This document shows, piece by piece, positions 1 to 7,599 of a DNA stretch of 64,000 nucleotides. The notes under the pieces were generated by a model. That model worked only from the letters and a program-made list of their open reading frames with translations. It had not been told where the DNA came from and ran no database searches. Every line of letters starts with the position of its first letter. Positions within the stretch are counted from its first letter, which is position 1. Origin of the DNA: an uncultured Phascolarctobacterium sp. Its GTDB lineage: Bacteria > Bacillota > Negativicutes > Acidaminococcales > Acidaminococcaceae. Location: contig NZ_CAAGLX010000026.1 of assembly GCF_900770955.1 (NCBI RefSeq), positions 59,412 to 123,411 on the forward strand. The letters run 5' to 3'. Both the position numbers and the translations under genes were made by a program.

Positions 1-557
1 AGTACCTTGAAGAAAAGTTCGGCACACCTTATGTTTATGATGTTCCCTACGGCTACAGCGGCACCGTAAGCTTTTTGGAGCAGGTAGGCGCAGCGGTTGG
101 CAAGGCTCCGGAGCCCATGGTGCTGATGCGCATTAAAATGAAGGAAAAGGGCATGTCCATGCTCAGCATGTTTGCCATGATGGGCGGCAGCAAGCCCAGA
201 CAGGCCGCAGTTAAGGGCGATTATGACCTGGTGCAGGGTGTGAGCGCTTTTCTGGAGCAGGCAGGCATCACTGTGACGCACAAAATGTGTGCGCACAGTT
301 TGAAGGCTATCACCGGGCCGGCGGCAGATGTAGAAGCCTACGCCGAAGAGGGCGAGTGGCTGCAGGAAATCCGTGAGCTGCACGACACGCTGCTTTTTGC
401 AGATGATGTGGCGCTTACGCAGGCGGATGCAAGCAACATGAAGGTACTCATCAGCGCACCGTTTATGAACGGTGTGGTAGCAACACACCTGCCGTTTATG
501 GGTGAAAAGGGTGCAGACTTCCTGCTGGAGCAGGTACAGGGATATTATCAGAAATAG
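1..557 (+). CDS. Nitrogenase component-1-like protein, 3' end only (copy A)
   Basis: This is an open frame running in from the left edge (first full codon at base 3) with no start in the window. About 184 residues are visible. They align without gaps to the C-terminal half of the subunit encoded at 9793-11016, sharing YLEEKFGTPYVY, VPYGYS, VKGDYD, KMCAHSLKAI and HLPFMGEKGADFLLEQ. It is therefore a paralogue of that nitrogenase-like (NifD/NifK superfamily) subunit. Many codons differ at silent positions, so the duplication is not recent. It is followed by 120 bases of regulatory DNA and then by a DUF3793 gene and a flavodoxin. Presumably a nifH-like and a nifD-like partner lie just to the left, but that is outside the window. 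Confidence 0.85.
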   Translation, partial: YLEEKFGTPYVYDVPYGYSGTVSFLEQVGAAVGKAPEPMVLMRIKMKEKGMSMLSMFAMMGGSKPRQAAVKGDYDLVQGVSAFLEQAGITVTHKMCAHSLKAITGPAADVEAYAEEGEWLQEIRELHDTLLFADDVALTQADASNMKVLISAPFMNGVVATHLPFMGEKGADFLLEQVQGYYQK

Positions 558-599
558 TGTAGGCAAAGAAAAACAAAACGTTTTCCTGAAAGCCTCGTT

Positions 600-662
600 G
601 GTTATCTATTGCTAACCTAATAAAAGTATGTTAAAATAAAAGCAAGTTAGCTATATCTAACC
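600..662 (+). promoter_or_regulatory. Promoter flanked by two matching 18-bp dyads
   Basis: A sigma-A-like promoter is visible: TTGCTA at 609-614, a 17-base spacer and TAAAAT at 632-637. Two dyads of the form (G/A)GTTA-N8-TAACC lie at 600-617 and 645-662, with centres 45 bases apart. The first overlaps the -35 box and the second lies just downstream of the expected start. This layout fits a repressor that blocks the promoter of the DUF3793-flavodoxin pair. The half-site resembles metal-dependent DtxR/IdeR boxes (GGTTAG/CTAACC), so iron control is a reasonable guess but is not shown. Confidence 0.55.
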
Positions 663-677
663 GAGAGGGGGAGAACT

Positions 678-1253
678 GTGAAACTGTTTGGATTTACGTC
701 GTTCGACGAACTCCTGGCATATAACTGTGCGCCTGTGCTGGCAGGCATTAAGCCGGCTAATATGCTTTCGCTGATGCCTGACGACGAAGAAGAAATAGAT
801 GCGCTGCTGGTGCAGTATAATGCACAGTTTGCTGAGCGGGGGATAGTGTTCCGGCGCTTGTGTGCCTGTACAAAGCGTGTACTCTTGCTGGTATATAATG
901 AGGAGCAGCTGGCGCAGCTGCTGCGTAACTCAGGCTATCAGGCCTATCTCATTGCTGCAGGCTATGAGGCAGGGGCGTCTTTGGAAGCTTGTTTGTGCAG
1001 GCTTGAGCAACGGTTGGATACGCAAAAGAGCTTTCCGCATGAAATTGGCGTATTCTTGGGCTATCCGCTTGAGGATATCCTGGGCTTTGTGCTCAACAAG
1101 GGAACTGGCTGCAAGTATAGTGGCTATTGGAAGGTTTATGGCGATGTGCCCAAGGCACGCAGCATCTTTGCGGCCTATGAGCATTTTCGTGATATTATAT
1201 TGCAAAAGCTGGCGGCTGGCATGTCGCTAAAGGTAGCTGTGGCTACATTGTAA
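678..1253 (+). CDS. DUF3793 family protein
   Basis: The 191-residue protein starts at GTG with GAGGGGGA at the right distance. It shows features I associate with DUF3793: an N-terminal LLAYNCAPVLAGIKPANML stretch, a central HEIGVFLGYPLEDILGF motif, and a following GTGCKYSGYWKVYGD motif. There is no signal peptide or membrane segment, so it is probably cytoplasmic. The biochemical role of the family is not known to me. These genes often sit beside a flavodoxin, as here (15 bases to the next gene, one transcript). Together with the nitrogenase-like genes on either side, this suggests a part in iron- or metal-linked redox chemistry. That role is inference from context only. Confidence 0.75.
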   Translation: MKLFGFTSFDELLAYNCAPVLAGIKPANMLSLMPDDEEEIDALLVQYNAQFAERGIVFRRLCACTKRVLLLVYNEEQLAQLLRNSGYQAYLIAAGYEAGASLEACLCRLEQRLDTQKSFPHEIGVFLGYPLEDILGFVLNKGTGCKYSGYWKVYGDVPKARSIFAAYEHFRDIILQKLAAGMSLKVAVATL

Positions 1254-1268
1254 GGAGGCAATTTAACT

Positions 1269-1691
1269 ATGAAACAAATACCTGTAATTTTTTGGACCGG
1301 TACCGGTAACACACAAATGATGGCTGACGCTGTTGCAGAAGCAATTAATGCTGCAGGTGCGGAAGCTGTTGTAAAAAATGTCAGCGAAATCACTGCTGAC
1401 GAGGCTGCAGGCTATGACGCTATGGCACTGGGCTGCCCGGCAATGGGCGCAGAGGTGCTGGAGGAATGCGAATTCGAGCCGTTCTTCACCGAGCTTGAAG
1501 GCAAGCTGGCAGGCAAAAAGGTAGCGCTCTTCGGATCCTATGGCTGGGGCGGAACCTACATGCAGGATTGGGAAGCACGCGTTAAGGATGCGGGCGCAAC
1601 GCTTGTAGCAGACGGCGTACTGGCGCTGGGTGCTCCAGATGACGAAGCCGTGGCTAAGCTGGCGGAAGCAGGCAAGCTGCTTGCCGAATAA
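1269..1691 (+). CDS. Short-chain flavodoxin
   Basis: The 140-residue protein has the length of a short-chain flavodoxin. The FMN phosphate-binding loop WTGTGNTQMMA is at residues 9-19, a loop with LGCPAMGAE follows near residue 57, and GSYGWGGTYMQDW near residue 90 forms the second FMN loop. Flavodoxins carry low-potential electrons and can replace ferredoxin under iron limitation. The gene has a strong ribosome binding site (AAGGAGG) and follows the DUF3793 gene in the same operon, ending at a hairpin terminator. Its position between two nitrogenase-like gene sets makes it a plausible electron donor to the NifH-like ATPase. That partnership is inferred, not shown. Confidence 0.92.
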   Translation: MKQIPVIFWTGTGNTQMMADAVAEAINAAGAEAVVKNVSEITADEAAGYDAMALGCPAMGAEVLEECEFEPFFTELEGKLAGKKVALFGSYGWGGTYMQDWEARVKDAGATLVADGVLALGAPDDEAVAKLAEAGKLLAE

Positions 1692-1706
1692 GGCTAAAAT
1701 AATATG

Positions 1707-1744
1707 AAAAACTGCCTTCCAATTTTAGGAAAGGCAGTTTTTTA
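1707..1744 (+). terminator. Intrinsic terminator after flavodoxin
   Basis: An inverted repeat (AAAACTGCCTT with AAGGCAGTTTT, short A/T loop) is followed by a T run. It closes the DUF3793-flavodoxin transcript. Confidence 0.85.
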
Positions 1745-1812
1745 GTGAAGCGTTTGCATTATAGCAGTTGGCAAATGATTCGCTTTGTGATATTATTTAA
1801 GAACACATCCTA

Positions 1813-1843
1813 TTGACTTTATACCTGCTATATAGTGTAGACT
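1813..1843 (+). promoter_or_regulatory. MerR-type promoter for the ABC transporter gene
   Basis: TTGACT at 1813-1818 and TAGACT at 1838-1843 are separated by 19 bases. This overlong spacer is typical of promoters remodelled by MerR-family activators. The region matches the promoter at 4605-4635 base for base at most positions: CCTATTGAC, then TTATA, then CTATAT and GTA-ACT. The same MerR regulator, encoded at 3777-4589, therefore probably controls both. The ABC gene starts about 115 bases downstream, leaving a long leader (1844-1957) in which I see no further signal. Confidence 0.55.
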
Positions 1844-1957
1844 GTATCATCATAAAAGAAAGTTTATTATGCTACGGCAGCGTTTTACGCCAGGCGCATC
1901 GGCAAAAGCTGTTGTGCGCGCTTTAGAATATATATGAATAGAGGATAGGAAAGCTTT

Positions 1958-3664
1958 ATGTTCAAAACATTTCTCAGCTATTATAAACCATATAAGGGCA
2001 TCCTGCTCTTTCTCGTGATTGGCTCGCTGCTGCGTGCACTGCTCGAGCTGTTCTTTCCCTATGTAGTGAAGCTGATGCTGGAACAGCAGCTGCCGCTTAG
2101 GAATCTGCCGCTGCTTCTAAAATGGTCGGCAGCACTCCTTGCCATGTATCTGGTAAACTTTGGCATGCATTTTGGCATCATCTATTGGGCGCAGTCCATG
2201 AGCTATTCCATGGAACGCGATATGCGCCATGATTTGTTCCGCCATCTGCAGAAGCTGTCCTTCGGCTTTTACGATAAAAACAAAAGCGGCCAGCTGCTGT
2301 CTCGCCTCACCAGCGACCTGAGCGAAATTAACGGCTTCGCAGGCAATGCGCCGATGGATCTTATCGTTTGTGGTCTGACGATGAGCGGAACGATGGTTAT
2401 TCTGATTTACATGAATCCCATGCTGGGCAGTCTGATTGCCTTCCTGCTTTTGGTGAAGGCAGTGCATACCGTTTTCGTCAATCTGCGCATGAAAAAGGCC
2501 TTCTTTGCTAATCGTGTAGCGATGGGCGAGGTAACTGGCAAGGCTGCGGAAAGCATCAACGGCGTGCGTCTGATCAAAGCCTTCGCCGGCGAGCGCAGTG
2601 ATATGGCGCAGTTTATGGAAAAGGCGGATGCATATCTGACAGTATGTAAAAAATCCTTTAAAATAACCTCCTATTTTGTCGGTAGCATGATTTTCTTCAG
2701 CAACTTTATCAATGTGGCGATATTAGTCGTTGGCGGTTTGCTGATAAATCAGGGGCTGATGAGCTTCGGTGAGCTGGTGGCCTTCTTCCTCTACGTGGGC
2801 CTGTTTATGAAGCCGTTGATGCAGCTTCTGGGCTTCATTCAGATATATCAGCGCGGTATGGCAGGCTTCAAGCGTTTTTATGAGCTGCTGCAGGAAAAGC
2901 CTGATATTGTTGATGCACCTGATGCTAAAATTTGCCCGCCCTGCAAGGGAAATATCACCTTTGATAACGTCAGCTTCGCCTATGCGGACGGCAGACCTGT
3001 TATCCGCAATCTTTCGCTGAATGTGGCAGCAGGTGAAACCGTGGCTTTTGTGGGCGCTACGGGAGCAGGCAAAACAACGATTGCCAGCCTTTTGCTGCGC
3101 TTTTACGAGCCTCAGAGCGGCAGAATCTTACTGGACGGCTGCGATATCCGTGAATTTACGCAGGAGTCGCTGCGCAGGCAAATCGGCCTGGTGCAGCAGG
3201 ATGTCTTTCTCTTCGGCGACAGCGTGCGCTACAACATAGCTTACGCCAAACCGGACGCGACAGCGGACGAGGTGCAGGCGGCAGCGAAGGCTGCGGCGGC
3301 AGATGAGTTCATTCAAAAGCTGCCTGCAGGCTATGACACTGAGGTGGGCGAGCGCGGTGTGAAGCTGAGCGGCGGCCAGAAGCAGCGTCTGGCGATTGCA
3401 CGTGTCTTTTTGAAAAATCCTCCGGTAGTAGTGTTGGATGAGGCTACAAGCGCGCTCGACAATATTACGGAGCAGCAGATACAAAAGGAGCTCGACGAGC
3501 TGGCGGTAGGACGCACCACGCTGATTATTGCGCACCGTCTTTCTACTATCCGTCATGCGGACAAGATTGTGGTGCTTGATGAGGGCGCTGTTGCCGAATG
3601 CGGCAGCCATGAAGAGCTGCTGGCGCGCAAGGGACATTATTATAATTTGTACAATAAACAGTGA
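1958..3664 (+). CDS. ABC transporter, fused permease and ATPase (exporter fold)
   Basis: The 568-residue half-transporter has an N-terminal membrane domain of six helices (residues about 1-310), including the SFGFYDKNKSGQLLSRL stretch usual for ABC exporters. The ATPase domain follows: Walker A GATGAGKTT near 366-374, signature LSGGQKQR near 470, Walker B VVVLDEATS near 490, and the IIAHR switch histidine. It would act as a homodimer in the inner membrane. Exporter-fold transporters usually export lipids, drugs or peptides, but some (the YbtPQ and IrtAB families) import siderophores. No other inner-membrane transporter lies near the TonB receptor here, so import is possible. The promoter resembles that of the TonB receptor. 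The first ten codons are repeated as a relic at 7613-7648. Confidence 0.9.
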   Translation: MFKTFLSYYKPYKGILLFLVIGSLLRALLELFFPYVVKLMLEQQLPLRNLPLLLKWSAALLAMYLVNFGMHFGIIYWAQSMSYSMERDMRHDLFRHLQKLSFGFYDKNKSGQLLSRLTSDLSEINGFAGNAPMDLIVCGLTMSGTMVILIYMNPMLGSLIAFLLLVKAVHTVFVNLRMKKAFFANRVAMGEVTGKAAESINGVRLIKAFAGERSDMAQFMEKADAYLTVCKKSFKITSYFVGSMIFFSNFINVAILVVGGLLINQGLMSFGELVAFFLYVGLFMKPLMQLLGFIQIYQRGMAGFKRFYELLQEKPDIVDAPDAKICPPCKGNITFDNVSFAYADGRPVIRNLSLNVAAGETVAFVGATGAGKTTIASLLLRFYEPQSGRILLDGCDIREFTQESLRRQIGLVQQDVFLFGDSVRYNIAYAKPDATADEVQAAAKAAAADEFIQKLPAGYDTEVGERGVKLSGGQKQRLAIARVFLKNPPVVVLDEATSALDNITEQQIQKELDELAVGRTTLIIAHRLSTIRHADKIVVLDEGAVAECGSHEELLARKGHYYNLYNKQ

Positions 3665-3697
3665 AAAGAGGCTGTCGCGTTGGCGACAGCCTCTTTT
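3664..3697 (+). terminator. Intrinsic terminator after the ABC transporter
   Basis: A 15-bp perfect stem (AAAAGAGGCTGTCGC and its complement) with a four-base loop begins within the stop codon and ends in TTTT. Confidence 0.88.
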
Positions 3698-3776
3698 ATG
3701 ACTTATGTATAGCACTGAAGCGGCCGGTGGATTTTACATAGCTGGACAAGGGAACATTATACTTACTATAATGTGC

Positions 3777-4589
3777 TTACAGTACGGGGATTTCAACCTT
3801 GGATATGAATTTGTCATGCGAATCAGTTGACCAGTAATTTCTTAATGTTTTGATATAAATAACATTATTGGGTTTTAAATTCAGTGCTTGGCAAAATTTA
3901 GTTAAAAACGGTTTTGCTGTATTTACCGCGTCGGCAAAATTGGTATTAACGCAGATTTGCAGATACAGGCCGTAAGGCTTTATGTAATTGTGCCTTTTTT
4001 TATTAGTTTTGCAGAACACTTTGTAGGATTTCGGAGAAAAATCGGTAATTGTGTCATTAAAAATAAAACCGCTGATACTATATTCTTTAAGTCCGTTTTG
4101 GTCGACAGCTGAATTCAGCAGGGTGGCAGCAGCTACAAAACGCTCCTTTTGCGGTAACGAAAGCAGAATATCCTCGCTTACCAAAAAATATTCCTCTTCT
4201 CTGTAGGATAGGGTGATTTCGTTCAGCTTACAATCATTGTAAGTATTTATAGTATTTATTTTAGATTTTATATTATCGCATAATTTGCTAGTAAGTTCTA
4301 TTTGTTTTGTCAATCTATGTAATTGTTTGTTGAGCAGAGAAAGAGTATTCTCAGGAGTGCGGTGGTCTAAAAAATTCTTTATATCGTTAAGGTGGAAGCC
4401 CATTGTTTTCAAGTCCAAAATAATTCCCAAGATGAAAAACTGCTTCAGCGAGTACATGCGATAACCATTCGAATCTACATAATCAGGCTTAAACAAATCC
4501 TTTTTATCGTAGAAAATCAGCGTCTGTTTGGATATGTTATATAATTGCGCCAAGTCACTTGCGTAAAAGAAATTGCGTTTATCTATCAT
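3777..4589 (-). CDS. MerR family regulator with C-terminal effector domain
   Basis: The 270-residue protein has an N-terminal winged helix (residues about 10-75: YNISKQTLIFYDKKDLFKPD, then NGYRMYS) of the MerR type. A helical linker (about 80-120) and a C-terminal domain resembling the GyrI/BmrR effector-binding fold follow. Members bind a small ligand and activate promoters with overlong spacers. The start is supported by AGGAGAG seven bases upstream. It is transcribed divergently from the TonB receptor, and a 32-bp near-perfect palindrome lies between them. A related promoter precedes the ABC gene at 1958. The likely regulon is therefore ABC transporter, TonB receptor and binding protein. 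The ligand is unknown. The gene looks richer in A+T than the housekeeping genes around it, which hints at transfer. Confidence 0.88.
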   Translation of the reverse strand: MIDKRNFFYASDLAQLYNISKQTLIFYDKKDLFKPDYVDSNGYRMYSLKQFFILGIILDLKTMGFHLNDIKNFLDHRTPENTLSLLNKQLHRLTKQIELTSKLCDNIKSKINTINTYNDCKLNEITLSYREEEYFLVSEDILLSLPQKERFVAAATLLNSAVDQNGLKEYSISGFIFNDTITDFSPKSYKVFCKTNKKRHNYIKPYGLYLQICVNTNFADAVNTAKPFLTKFCQALNLKPNNVIYIKTLRNYWSTDSHDKFISKVEIPVL

Positions 4590-4604
4590 TTAAAATCTCT
4601 CCTA

Positions 4605-4647
4605 TTGACATTATAGTTACTATATGGAGTATACTCTATATAGTAAC
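4605..4647 (+). promoter_or_regulatory. Divergent MerR-regulated promoter and 32-bp operator
   Basis: TTGACA at 4605-4610, a 19-base spacer and TATACT at 4630-4635 form the TonB-receptor promoter. A 32-bp palindrome spans 4616-4647. Its arm GTTACTATATGGAGTA pairs with the opposite arm with a single mismatch. On the other strand, TTGTTT and TATACT are 16 bases apart and could drive the merR gene. The overlong spacer plus the dyad is the usual arrangement for MerR-family activation and autorepression. Confidence 0.7.
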
Positions 4648-4661
4648 ATAAACAACATAAT

Positions 4662-4681
4662 AATGCTAGAGTATTAGCATT
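4662..4681. promoter_or_regulatory. 20-bp inverted repeat in the receptor leader
   Basis: AATGCTA and TAGCATT are perfect 7-bp arms separated by six bases, lying in the untranslated leader of the TonB receptor. It could be a second operator or an RNA hairpin. There is no T run, so it is not a terminator. Confidence 0.35.
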
Positions 4682-4731
4682 GCGTTAGTGTATGAGTGTA
4701 TGGTGAAGTTGTTAGGAGGTATTGTATTTTT

Positions 4732-6588
4732 ATGTTAAAAATGAACCGAAAAAAAGTTGCCGCTTTATTCATGGTTTTGGGAATTTTGCCTCAAAGCGTA
4801 AGCTTTGCGGCAGAAAAGCTGGATCAATATAATTTAGATGAAATTGTTGTAACAGCTTCTCAGGAGAAAATTAAACAGGAGATGAATACTCCTGCTACTA
4901 CTGAAATTTTCACTGCTGAGGATATTAAAAACTACAACGGCAGCAACGTACAGGAAGTATTGGAATATGCTGCGGGTGCGATTGCTGCTCAGCCTACCGG
5001 TGTAGGTTCTACCTTTGGTATGAGAGGTTTGACCGGTGCAAGCCGTAACCCGACTATTCTGGTTGACGGTGTTCCTTTAAATATGCAGGGCTTCGGTAAC
5101 CTGGACGCTATTCCAGTCAATGCTGTTGAAAGAATCGAAATCATCCGCGGTACCGGCGCAGTTCTTTACGGTACCGATACCTTAACCGGTGTTATCAATA
5201 TTGTTACCAAGCAGACTCCGCAAATTTCTGCAAGTGCAGGTTACGGCAGCAGAGGCAAGCGTCTGGCTACCTTGAATGTAAGCGAAGATAAATTCGGTAT
5301 GGCATATACACATGACAGAATTGCAGAACGTAACTGGTATACCGCGAAGAAAACCTCTAAAGGCATGTGGATGGAAAAACACAGTGCAATGTTAAAGTAT
5401 AAGCCCAATGATAATTTATCTATGAGATATATGCTCACCGATAACCAGAACGATTACGATAAGTTTGCTGCTCTCAAAAAGACAGGCTCAAACGAAACCA
5501 ATATCGTTTTCCATGATCTTAATGTAGCATACAACAACAAAGGTCTGGATGTTACCGTATTCGGTCAGAAGCGTAAATACAAAAACAATGCTTATAACGC
5601 AGCTTACGAGCTGATGCCTAAAAAATCCCTGCGCAGAACCAGCTGGAACTATGGCGTTGATGCTAAGTATAATTTTGATATCGGAAAGTTCAACATTACT
5701 ACCGGTGCGGAAATGGCTTTGGAAGCAGATTCTCACGGTAACGTTAAAGGCACATCCTTTGATCTGGATATGATTAAACGCCATAGAAAGGCTGTATATA
5801 TTCAGGCTGTTGACAACATGACCGACAAAACCACTTTATCCTTCGGCGGCCGTGAAGTAATGTATGACGATATGAAGAATGAATTCCTGCCGTCCTTACA
5901 ATTACTGCACAAGTTGAACAATAAGGATACCGTATTCCTGAACGTCAACAAATCCTTCCGTATGCCTACCATCGGTGACCAATATTCCGACAGCGATTCT
6001 ATGATTTTCAATGATAACCTTGGTCCCGAAACCGGCTGGAACTATGAAATCGGCTGGAAGAAGCTGTTGTCTCCGCGTGAATTCTTAAAGGTTTCTTTGT
6101 ATCATCTGGATATCAGCAACAGAATCTTTACTCAGAAAATTGACGATGACCACAGCATGGTTGTCAATGCCAATAAATTCAAAAACACTGGCTTAGAGGT
6201 TTCCTATGAAGGCGTTTTGAGCGACCACTGGAGCTTCAAGACCTCTGTTGCATATTCCGATCCTAAGCAGATTGATAAACCGGGTGCCGATTTCAGAAAC
6301 TGCGATGATAAGCTGCTGATTAATAGCGTTTTAGGCTATAAAAACGGCAAGTTGGCAACCAACCTGTTACATCAATATGCTGCTATGCGTTATTTGTCTT
6401 ATGCACCGTATTCCGGCAATGGCATCAAGCAATATCTGAGCTTTAATGCTACCTATCAGTTCGATAAAGAAAACAGCGTGAAATTTGCTGTCAACAACAT
6501 TCTGAACAGAACCGAAGAGATGGCTGCTTCCAGAGGCTGCCTGCTGCCGTACCGTGACTGGTTCATTACTTATGAAAGAACATTTTAA
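4732..6588 (+). CDS. TonB-dependent outer-membrane receptor
   Basis: The 618-residue receptor is counted from the ATG at 4732, which has AGGAGG 12 bases upstream. An in-frame start at 4696 is possible but lacks a good ribosome site. A signal peptide covers residues 1-26 or so, ending VSFAA. The TonB-box-like LDEIVVTA is near 35-42. The plug domain (about 45-160) contains GMRGLTGASRNPTILVDGVP and ERIEIIRGTGAVLYGTDTLTG. The remainder is a 22-strand-type barrel ending in phenylalanine, as outer-membrane proteins do. Its type is the BtuB/CirA group, which takes up cobalamin, heme or ferric chelates, and the exact substrate cannot be read from sequence. It forms one transcript with the binding protein 22 bases downstream and is controlled by the divergent MerR gene. 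It is direct evidence for an outer membrane. Confidence 0.93.
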   Translation: MLKMNRKKVAALFMVLGILPQSVSFAAEKLDQYNLDEIVVTASQEKIKQEMNTPATTEIFTAEDIKNYNGSNVQEVLEYAAGAIAAQPTGVGSTFGMRGLTGASRNPTILVDGVPLNMQGFGNLDAIPVNAVERIEIIRGTGAVLYGTDTLTGVINIVTKQTPQISASAGYGSRGKRLATLNVSEDKFGMAYTHDRIAERNWYTAKKTSKGMWMEKHSAMLKYKPNDNLSMRYMLTDNQNDYDKFAALKKTGSNETNIVFHDLNVAYNNKGLDVTVFGQKRKYKNNAYNAAYELMPKKSLRRTSWNYGVDAKYNFDIGKFNITTGAEMALEADSHGNVKGTSFDLDMIKRHRKAVYIQAVDNMTDKTTLSFGGREVMYDDMKNEFLPSLQLLHKLNNKDTVFLNVNKSFRMPTIGDQYSDSDSMIFNDNLGPETGWNYEIGWKKLLSPREFLKVSLYHLDISNRIFTQKIDDDHSMVVNANKFKNTGLEVSYEGVLSDHWSFKTSVAYSDPKQIDKPGADFRNCDDKLLINSVLGYKNGKLATNLLHQYAAMRYLSYAPYSGNGIKQYLSFNATYQFDKENSVKFAVNNILNRTEEMAASRGCLLPYRDWFITYERTF

Positions 6589-6610
6589 TAAAATGCTTTG
6601 AAGGTGAACA

Positions 6611-7531
6611 ATGAAAAAGCTGTTTCTGGTAATAATGGCATTGTCCTTATTGTTAGTCACCGGCTGTGGCAAGGATTCCTTGTCCTCGCAGGAGCAGGGC
6701 AGCGGTTATACCGTTGTTGATGCCAGAGGCAAGAAGATAACCTTTACATCAGCACCGAAAAGAATAGTTTGCTTGAATTACAGCGTTACAGATATTTTAA
6801 CCGAACTGATAGCAACTGACAGAATAATTGCTACGGATATGTGGGCGAGAGAAGAGGATTTGTCGAACTGCTATGAGAAGCTGAAGGGGATTCCTGTATG
6901 CGAAAATAATCCTGAGCATATTATGAAATTTAACCCGGACCTTGTTATTCTGACTGAAGGCAGAGCTAATGAACTGGCAGATACTCTTGACAGTGTGGGT
7001 ATCAAGACCTGTGTATTGCGTCAGCCAAAAACTATACACGAAATTCCGGATTATATTAAAATTGTGGGCGAGGTAGCAGATACTAAGGCTGCTGCAGACA
7101 GCCTGGCAGAAAAGGTTGCTGTATATATCAAGTCTTCTGCCGGTGGACAGAAAATCGAAAGTGTTCTGCTGATTCATCCTAACGGTGGTATCGGTCAAAA
7201 GGGTTCGATGCCTGCTAGCATCTGTGAAGCATGTAATATTGAAAATCTGGCTGCAAAGTACGATTTTCCGCAGTCCTCCTATCTTAGCAAGGAACAGATT
7301 ATTGCTATGAATCCGCAAAGAATCATAGTATTGGACTGGTCCTTTGGCGGACAGCACAAAAATGCAGAGATACGCAAGGAAGAAATCTTAAACGATCCCA
7401 GCTATCAGACTGTGTCAGCCGTGCAAACCGGCAAGGTGGTTATTGTGCCAATGAAATATATGCATTGCTCCAGTCAGTATGTGATGAAAAATCTGGAAGA
7501 ATTAAAACGTATTATGCGCACAACCCTATAA
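6611..7531 (+). CDS. Periplasmic binding lipoprotein, BtuF/FecB-like
   Basis: The 306-residue protein has a lipoprotein signal (LLLVTGC, lipidated cysteine at residue 19). Its fold is the helical-backbone type used for iron chelates, heme and cobalamin: KRIVCLNYSVTDILTEL near residue 55, MKFNPDLVIL near 115 and NPQRIIVLDW near 235. It would capture a ligand delivered by the TonB receptor encoded just upstream. No FecCD-type permease or its ATPase is present in the window. Inner-membrane uptake must therefore use a distant transporter or the exporter-fold protein encoded at 1958. The gene ends at a strong terminator. It is distantly related to the second binding lipoprotein at 29647. Confidence 0.9.
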   Translation: MKKLFLVIMALSLLLVTGCGKDSLSSQEQGSGYTVVDARGKKITFTSAPKRIVCLNYSVTDILTELIATDRIIATDMWAREEDLSNCYEKLKGIPVCENNPEHIMKFNPDLVILTEGRANELADTLDSVGIKTCVLRQPKTIHEIPDYIKIVGEVADTKAAADSLAEKVAVYIKSSAGGQKIESVLLIHPNGGIGQKGSMPASICEACNIENLAAKYDFPQSSYLSKEQIIAMNPQRIIVLDWSFGGQHKNAEIRKEEILNDPSYQTVSAVQTGKVVIVPMKYMHCSSQYVMKNLEELKRIMRTTL

Positions 7532-7534
7532 TAA

Positions 7535-7580
7535 AAAAACAAGCAGTGAACTACGAAAAATAGTTCCTGCTTGTTTTTTA
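7535..7580 (+). terminator. Intrinsic terminator after the binding protein
   Basis: A long stem (AAACAAGCAG-GAACTA with TAGTTC-CTGCTTGTTT, one bulged T) ends in a T run. It separates the receptor transcript from the nitrogenase-like genes, which therefore need their own promoter. I could not identify that promoter between 7581 and 7660. Confidence 0.88.
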
Positions 7581-7599
7581 GAATGTGTAAATATATGGT

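Noticed and set aside
3752..3772. Inverted repeat ACATTATA-CTTAC-TATAATGT as a merR terminator
   Set aside because: There is no T run on the - strand after the stem. It shares TTACTATA with the MerR operator, but the evidence is too slight to call a site.
4648..4731. A cobalamin riboswitch before the TonB receptor
   Set aside because: The leader is only about 80 bases and has no B12-box-like sequence. The MerR promoter explains control better.
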